Position numbers and translations under genes: made by a program. The notes beneath the pieces are model-generated. The model had not been told where the DNA came from and ran no database searches. It saw only the letters and a list, made by a program, of their open reading frames with translations. From NCBI RefSeq assembly GCF_002794355.1, contig NZ_PGOI01000007.1:434001-498000 (forward strand): DNA of 64,000 bases. Direction: 5' to 3'. This DNA is from Pseudorhodobacter sp. MZDSW-24AT. GTDB lineage: Bacteria; Pseudomonadota; Alphaproteobacteria; Rhodobacterales; Rhodobacteraceae. Numbering within the stretch: position 1 is the first letter of the stretch; each line of letters begins with the position of its first letter. Shown piece after piece: positions 25,452 to 33,744 of the stretch.

Positions 25452-26585
25452 ATGGCAAAACTGAACTGGGGCATGATCGGCGGCGGCTTGGGCAGCCAGA
25501 TCGGCCCGGCCCATCGCTTGGGCGCGCTGGCCGATGGCCATTTCACCCTTGCCGCAGGCGCGCTTGATCACCGGCCCGATGTGGGCCGCGACTATGCGCA
25601 AAGCCTTGGCATCGCGCCCGACCGTGCCTATGGCGACTGGCGCGAGATGCTCATGGGCGAGCGCAACCGCCCCGACCGCTGCGATCTGGTCACCGTCGCC
25701 ACCCCCAACGCGACGCATTTCGACATCACCAAGGCGTTTCTTGAAGCTGGCTTCCATGTCCTGTGCGAAAAGCCGATGACGATGACGGTGGAAGAGGGCG
25801 AAGAAATCGTCCGCATCGCCGCGCGCAGCGGGCGGATCTGCGCGGTGAACTATTGCTACTCCGCCTATCCGATGATCCGCCAAGCCCGCGCCATGGTGCG
25901 GGCGGGTGATATCGGGGCGGTGCGGCTTGTCGTCACCAACTTCAGCCACGGCCACCACGGCGATGCCGCCGATGCCGAAAATCCCCGCGTCCGCTGGCGC
26001 TATGACCCGGCGGTGGCGGGCGTCTCGGGACAATTCGCCGATTGCGGCATCCATGCGCTGCACATGGCCAGCTTTATCTGCGACGATCAGGTGGAAACCC
26101 TCTCCGCCGACTTCGCCTCCACCCTTCCCTCCCGCACGCTGGAAGATGACGCCATGGTCAACTTCCGCCTGTCACGCGGCACCGTCGGGCGGCTCTGGAC
26201 CTCTTCCGTCGCCATCGGGCGTCAGCACGGGTTCGACATTCAGGTCTTTGGCGAAACCGGCGGCTTGCGCTGGGCCTCGGAACAGCCGAACCAGCTGATC
26301 TACACCCCCTTGGGCGGGCGCACCCAGATCATCGAGAAAGGCGAATCCGGCCTTTGTGACGATGCCAAACGCCTGTCCCGCGTCGCCATCGCGCATCCCG
26401 AAGGCTTCCCGCTTGCCGTCGCCAACATCTATTGCGACCTTGCCGATGCCATCCGGGGCACCCCGCGCGACGGCCTGCCCTTGGCCGAGGCAGGCCTGCG
26501 CTCGATGGCGGCGGTGCACAGCGCCGTGGCTTCGGCGCGCGCCAAAGGCGCCTGGGTCGACGCCCGCCCGCCGATGTTTCGCTAA
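25452..26585 (+). CDS. Gfo/Idh/MocA-family oxidoreductase, second copy
   Basis: A 377-residue dehydrogenase distinct from the first. The Rossmann motif is GMIGGGLGSQIG at 7-18, VTVATPNATH and CEKPMTMTVEEGEEIV follow, and the catalytic region includes GQFADCGIHALHMASF with the family D-x-x-x-H. The N-terminal GGGLGSQIGPAHR matches scyllo-inositol- or levoglucosan-type members of the family rather than classic IolG; this is a family impression. Its TAA stop overlaps the TAG of the convergent LacI gene by 4 nt (26582-26585). Confidence 0.88.
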   Translation: MAKLNWGMIGGGLGSQIGPAHRLGALADGHFTLAAGALDHRPDVGRDYAQSLGIAPDRAYGDWREMLMGERNRPDRCDLVTVATPNATHFDITKAFLEAGFHVLCEKPMTMTVEEGEEIVRIAARSGRICAVNYCYSAYPMIRQARAMVRAGDIGAVRLVVTNFSHGHHGDAADAENPRVRWRYDPAVAGVSGQFADCGIHALHMASFICDDQVETLSADFASTLPSRTLEDDAMVNFRLSRGTVGRLWTSSVAIGRQHGFDIQVFGETGGLRWASEQPNQLIYTPLGGRTQIIEKGESGLCDDAKRLSRVAIAHPEGFPLAVANIYCDLADAIRGTPRDGLPLAEAGLRSMAAVHSAVASARAKGAWVDARPPMFR

Positions 26586-27592
26586 CCCGCCCCGGCGGGC
26601 AGCGGGCGCAACGTGCGGCGCTCGATCACCGCGCAGGGAAACAGCCGCACCTCTGGCGGGCGGTCGGGCGCGGCAATCGTGTCCACCACCAACGCAATCG
26701 CCGCTGCGATGATCTGCGCCACCGGCTGATGGATCGTGGTCAGCCCGATGTTCTGCCACCGCGACATTTCCATATCGTTCAGCCCGATCAGCCCGATCTC
26801 TTCCGGCACCCTCAGCCCGGCATCGCCAATCGCGCTCAACGCCCCCACCGCCAGCAGGTCATCGCCGCAGAAATAGGCCTCGGCCGGGCCTGCCGCCAAC
26901 AGACGCTGCATTTCGGCGCGCCCGGCGTCAAAGGTGTAATTCTCGGCAAAGCTCACCCGCGCCTCCACCTGCGGCACCCCGGCCAGCGCCTCCAGAAAGC
27001 CTGCCATCCGGTCTTGGGTCGAGGTGGCGTCGCGCGGCCCGCCCAGAAAGCCCAGCCGCCGATAGCCGCGCGCCACCAGCGTCTGCGCCGCCATGCGCCC
27101 GCAGGCCACATTGTCGATCCCCACCACCGACACATCCGGCGCCGCCACGGCCCGGCCAAAACTGTGCACCACCGGCAGCCCCGCGCGCTTGAACGCCGCC
27201 GCAAAGCTCGCGGGCAGCGTCGAGGACGCCACGATCACCCCATCCACCGAATATTGCCGCAGCATCTGCACCGAAGCCGCCGGGTCGGTCGCCCCGCTCA
27301 GATTGACCAGCATCGGCCGCAACCCCCGCTCTTGCAGACCGCGCGTGAACAGGTCGAACACCTCAAGGATCAGCGGATTGTGGAAATTGTTCGCGATCAA
27401 CCCGATGAGCTTGGTGCGCCCCGTCGTCAGGCTGGAGGCCAGCGCATTGGGCGCATAGCCCAGCTCGGCCGCTGCCTGTTCCACCCGCGCCCGGGTCTTG
27501 GCCGAAACCGAGGCCCCTTCGGTAAAGGTCCGCGACACCGCCGATCGCGACACGCCCGCGCGCAGCGCCACCTCTTTCAGTGTCACCGCCAT
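26582..27592 (-). CDS. LacI-family transcriptional regulator
   Basis: A 336-residue repressor. The HTH is at about 3-23 (VTLKEVALRAGVSRSAVSRT), followed by the hinge segment NALASSLTTGRT (SS instead of the usual RS) and a periplasmic-binding-like sensor domain (LIGLIANNFHNPLILEVFD; AYFCGDDLLAVGAL). The ATG at 27590-27592 has GGAGGGAG upstream. It converges on the inositol operon, so it most likely controls that operon through the 16-bp palindrome at 23370-23385. It could instead control the importer to its right. Confidence 0.92.
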   Translation of the reverse strand: MAVTLKEVALRAGVSRSAVSRTFTEGASVSAKTRARVEQAAAELGYAPNALASSLTTGRTKLIGLIANNFHNPLILEVFDLFTRGLQERGLRPMLVNLSGATDPAASVQMLRQYSVDGVIVASSTLPASFAAAFKRAGLPVVHSFGRAVAAPDVSVVGIDNVACGRMAAQTLVARGYRRLGFLGGPRDATSTQDRMAGFLEALAGVPQVEARVSFAENYTFDAGRAEMQRLLAAGPAEAYFCGDDLLAVGALSAIGDAGLRVPEEIGLIGLNDMEMSRWQNIGLTTIHQPVAQIIAAAIALVVDTIAAPDRPPEVRLFPCAVIERRTLRPLPAGAG

Positions 27593-28007
27593 CCCGTCTC
27601 CCTCCGCTGCCCGACGCTGCCATGCGCTGCCACTATACCCACAGTCCCCGCGATGGAAACGGCAAGCGCGCCCCTGTCGCCAAAGCGTCACCGGTGTGAC
27701 ATCCCGCTGTCATCTCAGGCTGTTAGCCGGTCCCCGCGCCCTCGGTGGCGCCACCGTCACCCGCCGGGGCCATGCCGCCCCGCGCCCCCCGTCTTGGCCC
27801 GAATGCAACAGGCATCTCGGCCCATCCCACGCGTTGCGCCCAAAATATCGGGGCGCGCCCAAACCCCCGGCAGGTTTTACGCCGTCAGATGATTTTTCTT
27901 GCGTTTTGCACAACTGTGCTAGTCTCGACCAAAAACTTGCACAGCTGCGCAGTGCATCCAACAGCAAGCCCATGCAGACCGCATGGCACAAAAGGGAGAT
28001 CGACAAG
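27593..28007. other. 415-bp divergent intergenic region
   Basis: No gene is seen. A CACCGGTG palindrome inside GTCAC/GTGAC arms lies at 27687-27700, about 95 bp upstream of the LacI start. Two related palindromes lie near the right end (see 27908-27951). The middle is GC-rich without clear hairpins. Confidence 0.6.
27908..27951. promoter_or_regulatory. Twin palindromic sites upstream of the AfuA-type operon
   Basis: GCACAACTGTGC (27908-27919) is a perfect inverted repeat. TTGCACAGCTGCGCA (27937-27951) is a near-perfect relative, with one mismatch. Their centres are 31 bp apart, about three helical turns, and they lie 56-100 bp before the ATG. Cooperative binding of a dimeric regulator is likely; which one is not evident. 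Confidence 0.55.
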
Positions 28008-29024
28008 ATGACCAAACGCTTTGCCCTGATCGGGGCCACCGCCTTGGCCCTGATGCCCATCGGTGCTTTTGCCCAGCCCAAGGAACTGGTGCTTTATTGC
28101 TCGGTCAACGAAGAATGGTGCCGCGCGCAATCCGAAGCCTTCATGCGCGAAACCGGCATCAATGTCTTGATGACCCGCAAGTCCTCGGGCGAAACCTATG
28201 CCCAGATCAAGGCCGAAGAGGGCCAGCCGCGCGGCGATGTCTGGTGGGGCGGCACGGGCGATCCGCATCTGCAGGCCGCGCAGGAAGGCCTGACCGAAGA
28301 ATATCAATCCCCCATGCTGTCGGAACTTCAGCCTTGGGCCACCGCGCAGGCCGAAACCTCGGGCTACAAGACGGTGGGCATCTATGCCGGGGCGCTTGGC
28401 TTTGGCTACAACTCCACCTTGGTCACCGAAAACCCGCCCGCCTGCTGGGCCGATCTTCTTGACGAACGCTATGCCGAAGACATTCAGGTGGCCAACCCGA
28501 ATTCGTCAGGCACCGCCTATACGATGCTCGCCACCATGGTGCAGCTGATGGGCGAGGATGAGGCCTTCGCCTATCTGGCCAAGCTGCACGCCAACATCAA
28601 CCAATACACCAAATCCGGGTCTGCCCCGATCCGCGCCGCCGCCACCGGCGAAAGCGCCATCGGCATCGTCTTCATGCATGACGCCGTGGCCGAAACCGTC
28701 TCGGGCGCCCCCATCGTTACCGTCGCCCCCTGCGAAGGCACCGGCTATGAGGTCGGCTCGATGTCCCTGATCAAGGGCGGCCCCAACCCCGAAGCCGCCA
28801 AGATGTGGTATGACTGGGCGCTTTCGGCCGCCGCACAGGAAATCGGCGCCACCGCGAAAAGCTATCAGGTGCCGTCGAACACATCGGCCAGCACCCCACC
28901 CGAAGCGCCGAAGCTGGCCGACATCAAGTTGATCGACTATGATTTCGCCAAATATGGGTCCTCCGACACCCGCGCCGCCCTGTTGTCGCGCTGGGATGCC
29001 GAAATCGGCGCGTTGCCCAAGTGA
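28008..29024 (+). CDS. ABC transporter substrate-binding protein, AfuA/FbpA type
   Basis: A 338-residue periplasmic receptor. The signal peptide MTKRFALIGATALALMPIGA ends at FAQ. The family-1 binding-protein features are LVLYCSVNEEWCRAQSEAF, GDVWWGGTGDPHLQAAQ, TVGIYAGALGFGYNS, VANPNSSGTAYT and the late YEVGSMSLIKGGPNPEAAK. This branch includes ferric-ion receptors and AfuA, which binds sugar phosphates. The iron-binding tyrosine pair is not evident, which favours an organic ligand. GGGAG lies 9 nt before the ATG. It heads an operon with a fused permease, an ATPase and a phosphatase-family enzyme. Confidence 0.88.
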   Translation: MTKRFALIGATALALMPIGAFAQPKELVLYCSVNEEWCRAQSEAFMRETGINVLMTRKSSGETYAQIKAEEGQPRGDVWWGGTGDPHLQAAQEGLTEEYQSPMLSELQPWATAQAETSGYKTVGIYAGALGFGYNSTLVTENPPACWADLLDERYAEDIQVANPNSSGTAYTMLATMVQLMGEDEAFAYLAKLHANINQYTKSGSAPIRAAATGESAIGIVFMHDAVAETVSGAPIVTVAPCEGTGYEVGSMSLIKGGPNPEAAKMWYDWALSAAAQEIGATAKSYQVPSNTSASTPPEAPKLADIKLIDYDFAKYGSSDTRAALLSRWDAEIGALPK

Positions 29025-31186
29025 AAGCGCTGTGGGAAGGCCGGATCGGCCTGATTTGGTCTGGCCTTCTGTTGGCCGCTGTTCTGGCCCTGCCTTGGTA
29101 TAAAGGCGGGGCCACCCTCGCCTCGGCCTTGGCCGAAGGCGTGGCGGGCCGTGTCTGGCTGCTGCCCTTGGTGGGGGCGGCGCTGGCGCTGGCCTTGCTT
29201 GCGCTTCTGTCGCGCGACTGGCGCATCCACCCTGCCGGGGCGGCGCTGGTCGGGGCTGGCTTGGGCTGGCTTTTGCTGCAAGGCTTTGGCATCGGCCTGC
29301 GCGGCCCCGCGCTGCCCGGCCTTGGCCTCCTGTTCCCCACCGCTCTTGAAGGCCAGCCCGGCTTTGGCTGGGGCGCGTGGCTCGCGGGCATCGCCCTGAT
29401 CGGCGCTCTGGCCGAGGTTTTGGCCGCGCGCGGCTTTTGCCGGGGCGAGCGGTTTGCCGCCTTCGCCATCATCGGCATCGTCTCGGCGCTGTCGCTCTTT
29501 GTGTTCTTCCCGATCGTCAAGCTGATGTCCGCCGCCTTTGTCGGCCCCGATGGCACGCTGGCGCTGACGCCGTTCCTCACCCGCATCACCGCCTCTGACC
29601 TGTGGTCGCTGGGCTGCCTCACCGGCAGCGGGCGGTGTGGTGTGGTGATCAACAGCCTTGTGCTGGGTATCCTGTCGGCGGCGCTGGCCACCGCGCTGGG
29701 CCTTGCGCTGGCCCTGCTGGTCGCACGCACCGATTTCCGCATGAAGCGGCTGTTGCGCGCCATTTCGATCCTGCCGATCATCACCCCGCCTTTCGTGGTG
29801 GGCGTCGCCATCCTCGTGCTGTTTGGCCGCACCGGGCTGGTGACTGTGGAAGTGGCGGAATGGTTCGGCGTCCGCCCCACCCGCTGGATCTATGGCCTGC
29901 CCGGCATCCTGCTGGCGCAAGTGCTGGCCTTTGCGCCTGTCACCTTCCTCGTGCTGCTGGCCGCGCTTGAAGCGATCAATCCCACGCTGGAAGAAGCCTC
30001 CACCACGCTGGGCGCCAAACCCGTCACCACCTTTCGCACCGTGACATGGCCGCTTTTGCGCCCTGCGCTTGCGGCAGCCTTCCTGCTCGCCTTCATCGAA
30101 AGCCTTGCCGATTTCGGCAATCCCATCGTGCTGGGTGGCAGCTATGACGTGCTGTCCACCAAGATTTTCTTCGCCGTCGTCGGCGCGCAATATGATCTGG
30201 GACAGGCCGCCACCCTGTCGGTGCTGCTGCTCACGCTCACCATCGCGGCCTTCTGGGTGCAGACCCGCTGGCTGGGCCGGGGCAGCTATGTCACCGTCAC
30301 CGGCAAATCCGATGCCGGGCTGGTCGCCCCGGTGCCGGGTCTCATCAAATGGGCGGCGGTGGCGGCGGTGGTGCCCTTCGTGCTGTTCACCGTCGGCATC
30401 TATGCCATCGTGCTGATGGGCGGCTTCGTGAAAGACATCGCCCGGATGGACATGGCCCCCACCTTCGGCCACCTCTGGACCGCCTTTTCCTTTGAATTCA
30501 ACGAGCGCGGCATCCAGCTTTTCGGCTCGGCCTGGAACAGCATGATCACCACGCTCTGGGTCTCGGCGCTCTCGGCCCCGCTCACCATGGCGGTGGGCAT
30601 CCTGACGGCATGGCTGATCGCGCGGCAGGATTTCACCGGCAAGCGCGCCTTTGAATTCGGCACCCTACTTTCCTTTGCCATCCCCGGCACCGTGGTGGGC
30701 GTCAGCTACATCGCCGCCTTCAACGTGCCCCCGATCGACATCACCGGCACCATGGCGATCCTTGTCATCTGCTTTGTCTTCCGCAACCTGCCCGTGGGCA
30801 TGCGCGCGGGCATCGCAGCGCTGGCCCAGATCGACCGCAGCATGGAAGAGGCCAGCCAGACCATGGGCGCAGGCGGCGGGCGCGTGCTGCGCGATGTGGT
30901 GCTGCCGTTGATCCGCCCTGCGATCTTCACCGCGCTGGTCTATTCCTTCGTCACCGCGATGACGGCGGTGTCGGCGGTGATCTTCCTTGTCTCGGCGCGG
31001 CACAACATGGCCACCGCCTATATCATGGGCCGGGTCGAGAATGGCGAATACGCGCTCGCCATCGCCTATTCCACGGTGCTGATGCTGGTGATGGTGGCCT
31101 GTGTGGCCGCCATGAACGGGCTGGTGGGCAAACGCAAGCTGGGGCGGCGCAGCACCGTCACCGGCACCCCACATCCGGCGGAGTAA
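29021..31186 (+). CDS. ABC transporter permease, two fused permease domains
   Basis: A 721-residue inner-membrane protein with two BPD_transp_1 domains and an N-terminal extension of about four helices. Each half carries an EAA loop for docking the ATPase: EASTTLGAKPVTTFRTVTWP near 325 and EASQTMGAGGGRVLRDVVLP near 610. This duplicated layout is usual for the FbpB/AfuB group. The GTG start overlaps the upstream TGA (GTGA). It forms the channel for the receptor encoded just before it. Confidence 0.92.
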   Translation: MKALWEGRIGLIWSGLLLAAVLALPWYKGGATLASALAEGVAGRVWLLPLVGAALALALLALLSRDWRIHPAGAALVGAGLGWLLLQGFGIGLRGPALPGLGLLFPTALEGQPGFGWGAWLAGIALIGALAEVLAARGFCRGERFAAFAIIGIVSALSLFVFFPIVKLMSAAFVGPDGTLALTPFLTRITASDLWSLGCLTGSGRCGVVINSLVLGILSAALATALGLALALLVARTDFRMKRLLRAISILPIITPPFVVGVAILVLFGRTGLVTVEVAEWFGVRPTRWIYGLPGILLAQVLAFAPVTFLVLLAALEAINPTLEEASTTLGAKPVTTFRTVTWPLLRPALAAAFLLAFIESLADFGNPIVLGGSYDVLSTKIFFAVVGAQYDLGQAATLSVLLLTLTIAAFWVQTRWLGRGSYVTVTGKSDAGLVAPVPGLIKWAAVAAVVPFVLFTVGIYAIVLMGGFVKDIARMDMAPTFGHLWTAFSFEFNERGIQLFGSAWNSMITTLWVSALSAPLTMAVGILTAWLIARQDFTGKRAFEFGTLLSFAIPGTVVGVSYIAAFNVPPIDITGTMAILVICFVFRNLPVGMRAGIAALAQIDRSMEEASQTMGAGGGRVLRDVVLPLIRPAIFTALVYSFVTAMTAVSAVIFLVSARHNMATAYIMGRVENGEYALAIAYSTVLMLVMVACVAAMNGLVGKRKLGRRSTVTGTPHPAE

Positions 31187-31193
31187 GATACGC

Positions 31194-32207
31194 ATGACAC
31201 AGACAGCCATCGAATTCCGCAGCGTGGTCAAGCGCTACGGCACCGCCACCGCCGTGGCCGGGATCGACCTCTCCATCGTCAAGGGCGAACTCGTCACCTT
31301 CCTTGGCCCCTCGGGCTGCGGCAAGACCACCTCGCTGCGCCTGATCGCCGGGCTGGAACTGCCCAGCGCCGGGCAGGTCTTCATCGCCGGGCGCGATGTC
31401 AGCCGCGATCCGGCCTCGGCCCGCAATGTTGGCATGGTGTTCCAGTCCTACGCCTTGTTTCCGCATGTCTCGGTGCTAGAAAACGTCGCCTATGGCCCAG
31501 TCATCCGCGGCACCCCCAAGGCCGAGGCACAGGCCCGCGCGCGTGAAATCCTTGAACAGGTCGGGCTTGCGGGGCTGGAAGCCCGCCTGCCCGCCGAGCT
31601 TTCGGGCGGCCAGCAGCAGCGCGTCGCCGTCGCCCGCGCCATCGTGCAGCAGCCGGATGTGATCCTGTTCGACGAACCGCTGTCAAACGTCGATGCCAAG
31701 CTGCGCCGCAAGGTGCGCGAGGAAATCCGCAGCCTCCAGCGCCGCTTTGGCCTGACGGCTGTCTACGTCACCCATGACCAAGAAGAGGCGCTCGCCGTCT
31801 CTGACCGCATCGTGGTGATGGAAAAGGGCCGCATCGCGCAGGTGGGCACCCCGTCCGAGCTTTACGAACACCCGGCCAGCCCCTTCATCGCCGATTTCAT
31901 CGGCGACGCGAACCTGATTCAAGGCCGCGTGGTCCAAGGCCAGTTCACCGCGCCCGGCATGGCGTTTCCGGTCAGCGGCCCGGATGGCCCCGCCACCCTC
32001 TCGATCCGGCCCGAGCGCATCACGCTGTCCCCCGGCGGCCCCGACAGGGTGCTGACCGCCACCTATCTGGGCAGCCGGATGGAATACAGCGTGGCCACCG
32101 AACGCGGCGAGATGCTCGTGTCCCGCCCCATCTTCGAACCGCGCCTGACCGCCGGGCAAGAGGTATCGCTCCACATCACCCCGGCCGACGCATCGCGCGT
32201 CGCCTGA
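31194..32207 (+). CDS. ABC transporter ATP-binding protein, AfuC/FbpC type
   Basis: A 337-residue ATPase. Walker A GPSGCGKTT is at about 38-46, the signature LSGGQQQRVAVARA near 137, Walker B VILFDEP, and the switch VTHDQEEALAVSDR. A C-terminal TOBE-like region covers about 240-337 with SIRPERITL. It drives the fused permease. It starts 7 bp after the permease gene and ends 21 bp before the phosphatase gene. Confidence 0.94.
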   Translation: MTQTAIEFRSVVKRYGTATAVAGIDLSIVKGELVTFLGPSGCGKTTSLRLIAGLELPSAGQVFIAGRDVSRDPASARNVGMVFQSYALFPHVSVLENVAYGPVIRGTPKAEAQARAREILEQVGLAGLEARLPAELSGGQQQRVAVARAIVQQPDVILFDEPLSNVDAKLRRKVREEIRSLQRRFGLTAVYVTHDQEEALAVSDRIVVMEKGRIAQVGTPSELYEHPASPFIADFIGDANLIQGRVVQGQFTAPGMAFPVSGPDGPATLSIRPERITLSPGGPDRVLTATYLGSRMEYSVATERGEMLVSRPIFEPRLTAGQEVSLHITPADASRVA

Positions 32208-32228
32208 ATCTCCCCCCGGAAAGTGCCC

Positions 32229-33032
32229 ATGACCGACCCGATCCAAGCCCGTTTCACCCTCGCCCGCCAGCTTGCCCAAGCGGGCGGCGCGCTCGCCCTG
32301 TCCCATTTTCAGCACCGTGACCGTCTGGTGATCGAGGCCAAGGCCACCCCGCAAGACATCGTCAGCCGCGCCGACCGCGAGGTGGAAGATCTGATCCGGG
32401 CCGGCATCACACGCGCCTTCCCGCAGGATGCCATCCTTGGCGAAGAAGGCGGCGCGCAAGACGGACAAAGCGGCTTTCTCTGGGTGATCGACCCGATCGA
32501 CGGCACCTCGCCTTTCCTTGCGGGCCTGCCGCATTGGTGCGTCATCATCGCGCTGGTGCAGGGCGGGGAAACCGTCGCCGCCGTCACCGCGCATCCGCTG
32601 GCGGAGGAGGTGTTTACCGCCATCAAGGGCCGGGGCGCATGGCTCAATGATGTGCCGATGCGCTGTGATCCCGCGCATCGCATCACCAACAGCCTTGTCG
32701 CCATCGGGGCCAGCCATCGCACCGATGCCGCCCATGTGGCTGGCGTCATCACCGGGCTGATGCAGGCGGGCGGCATCTTCTACCGCAACGGCTCTGGCGG
32801 GCTGATGCTCGCCTCGGTCGCCGCCGGGCGCTTGGGCGGCTATTATGAACCGCATATGAACCCGTGGGATTGTCTGGCGGGCGGGTTGATGATCACCGAA
32901 GCCGGAGGCCGCATCCTGCCGATGCCCAGCGACCCGGCAGGCGGCATCGCCCTTGGCACCGCCCCCGGCGTCTGGGACGACCTTTCCGCCGTCATCGCCA
33001 AGGCCCCGCCCGATGCGGAGGCGCGCCCCTAA
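32229..33032 (+). CDS. Inositol-monophosphatase-family phosphatase
   Basis: A 267-residue Mg-dependent, lithium-sensitive-type phosphatase. Motifs are GEEGG at 71-75, WVIDPIDGTSPF with D88 and D91, and NPWDCLAGGLMITEAGG at about 211-227. These are the three metal-binding elements of the IMPase/histidinol-phosphatase family. Being last in the importer operon, it probably dephosphorylates the imported compound or a product of it, such as an inositol or sugar phosphate. Histidinol phosphate is an alternative, since hut genes lie nearby. GGAAAG lies 5 nt before the ATG. Its TAA overlaps the stop of the convergent methyltransferase. Confidence 0.88.
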   Translation: MTDPIQARFTLARQLAQAGGALALSHFQHRDRLVIEAKATPQDIVSRADREVEDLIRAGITRAFPQDAILGEEGGAQDGQSGFLWVIDPIDGTSPFLAGLPHWCVIIALVQGGETVAAVTAHPLAEEVFTAIKGRGAWLNDVPMRCDPAHRITNSLVAIGASHRTDAAHVAGVITGLMQAGGIFYRNGSGGLMLASVAAGRLGGYYEPHMNPWDCLAGGLMITEAGGRILPMPSDPAGGIALGTAPGVWDDLSAVIAKAPPDAEARP

Positions 33033-33676
33033 AGGCCCTGCCCTGCGCCTTCCGCGCGGCGGCGGATCACCACCGCGCGCGAAGGAATCGTGCCCGGCTC
33101 TCCGGGCATCGAGATATAGGGCGGCGTCGTCTCCAGCACCTCCACCGCCGTCATCCCGCGCAAGGCCGCCTCGAATCCACCGTCCCACAGCGTGCATTTC
33201 ACCGTCAGCACCAGCGGACCGCCCGCTTGCGTGATCCGCACCAGCTCGGGCAGCGCCTCTGCCCCCACATGCCCGGTGGTGAACACCCCGGTCGAGATCA
33301 CGGCGGCAAAGGCACCATCGGCAAAGGGCAGCGCCCCGCCCAGCGCCAACTGGTGCAAGCGCGCGTAATGCCCCTTGGCCCGCGCCACCGCCAGCATCCC
33401 GCCCGAAAGGTCCAAGCCCTCGACCGGGGCAAAGCCCAAGATCCCCAGCCAATCGCCCAGAAGCCCGGTGCCACAGCCCGCGTCCAGCACTGGTCCGGTG
33501 CCGCGCGGCGCATGGCGCGCCAAAAGCGCGCAGCCAATCGACGGGTGGCGGTAGCCCGCCGCCGCCATCTCGGCATCATAGCTCCCCGCCCAGGCATCAT
33601 AGGCCGCCGCCACCTGCTCTGGCGCGCCTGCGCCATAGACCGCGCCCAAATGGCCGCCATGCGTTCCGGTGCTCAT
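33029..33676 (-). CDS. SAM-dependent class I methyltransferase
   Basis: A 215-residue Rossmann-fold methyltransferase. The SAM motif I is VLDAGCGTGLLGDWL near 64-78, then VEGLDLSGGMLAVARAKG, LPFADGAFAAVISTGVF, and a final antiparallel region GPLVLTVKCTLWDGGFE. The N-terminal AAAYDAWAGSYDAEM is typical of Methyltransf_11/25 proteins. AAGGGAG lies 6 nt before the ATG. It is divergent from the kinase-like gene (68 bp) and tail-to-tail with the phosphatase. The methyl acceptor is unknown. Confidence 0.88.
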   Translation of the reverse strand: MSTGTHGGHLGAVYGAGAPEQVAAAYDAWAGSYDAEMAAAGYRHPSIGCALLARHAPRGTGPVLDAGCGTGLLGDWLGILGFAPVEGLDLSGGMLAVARAKGHYARLHQLALGGALPFADGAFAAVISTGVFTTGHVGAEALPELVRITQAGGPLVLTVKCTLWDGGFEAALRGMTAVEVLETTPPYISMPGEPGTIPSRAVVIRRRAEGAGQGL

Positions 33677-33744
33677 GCTGGACTCCCTTGCAACTTGGGG
33701 GCTAGCTTGGGCCACAGCGCAGGCCAAGGCAACGGGGCAGCACC

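Noticed and set aside
27498-28007. N-terminal extension of the AfuA-type receptor frame
   Set aside because: The extension lacks a signal peptide and covers the promoter region. The ATG at 28008 starts a clear signal peptide with a ribosome site.
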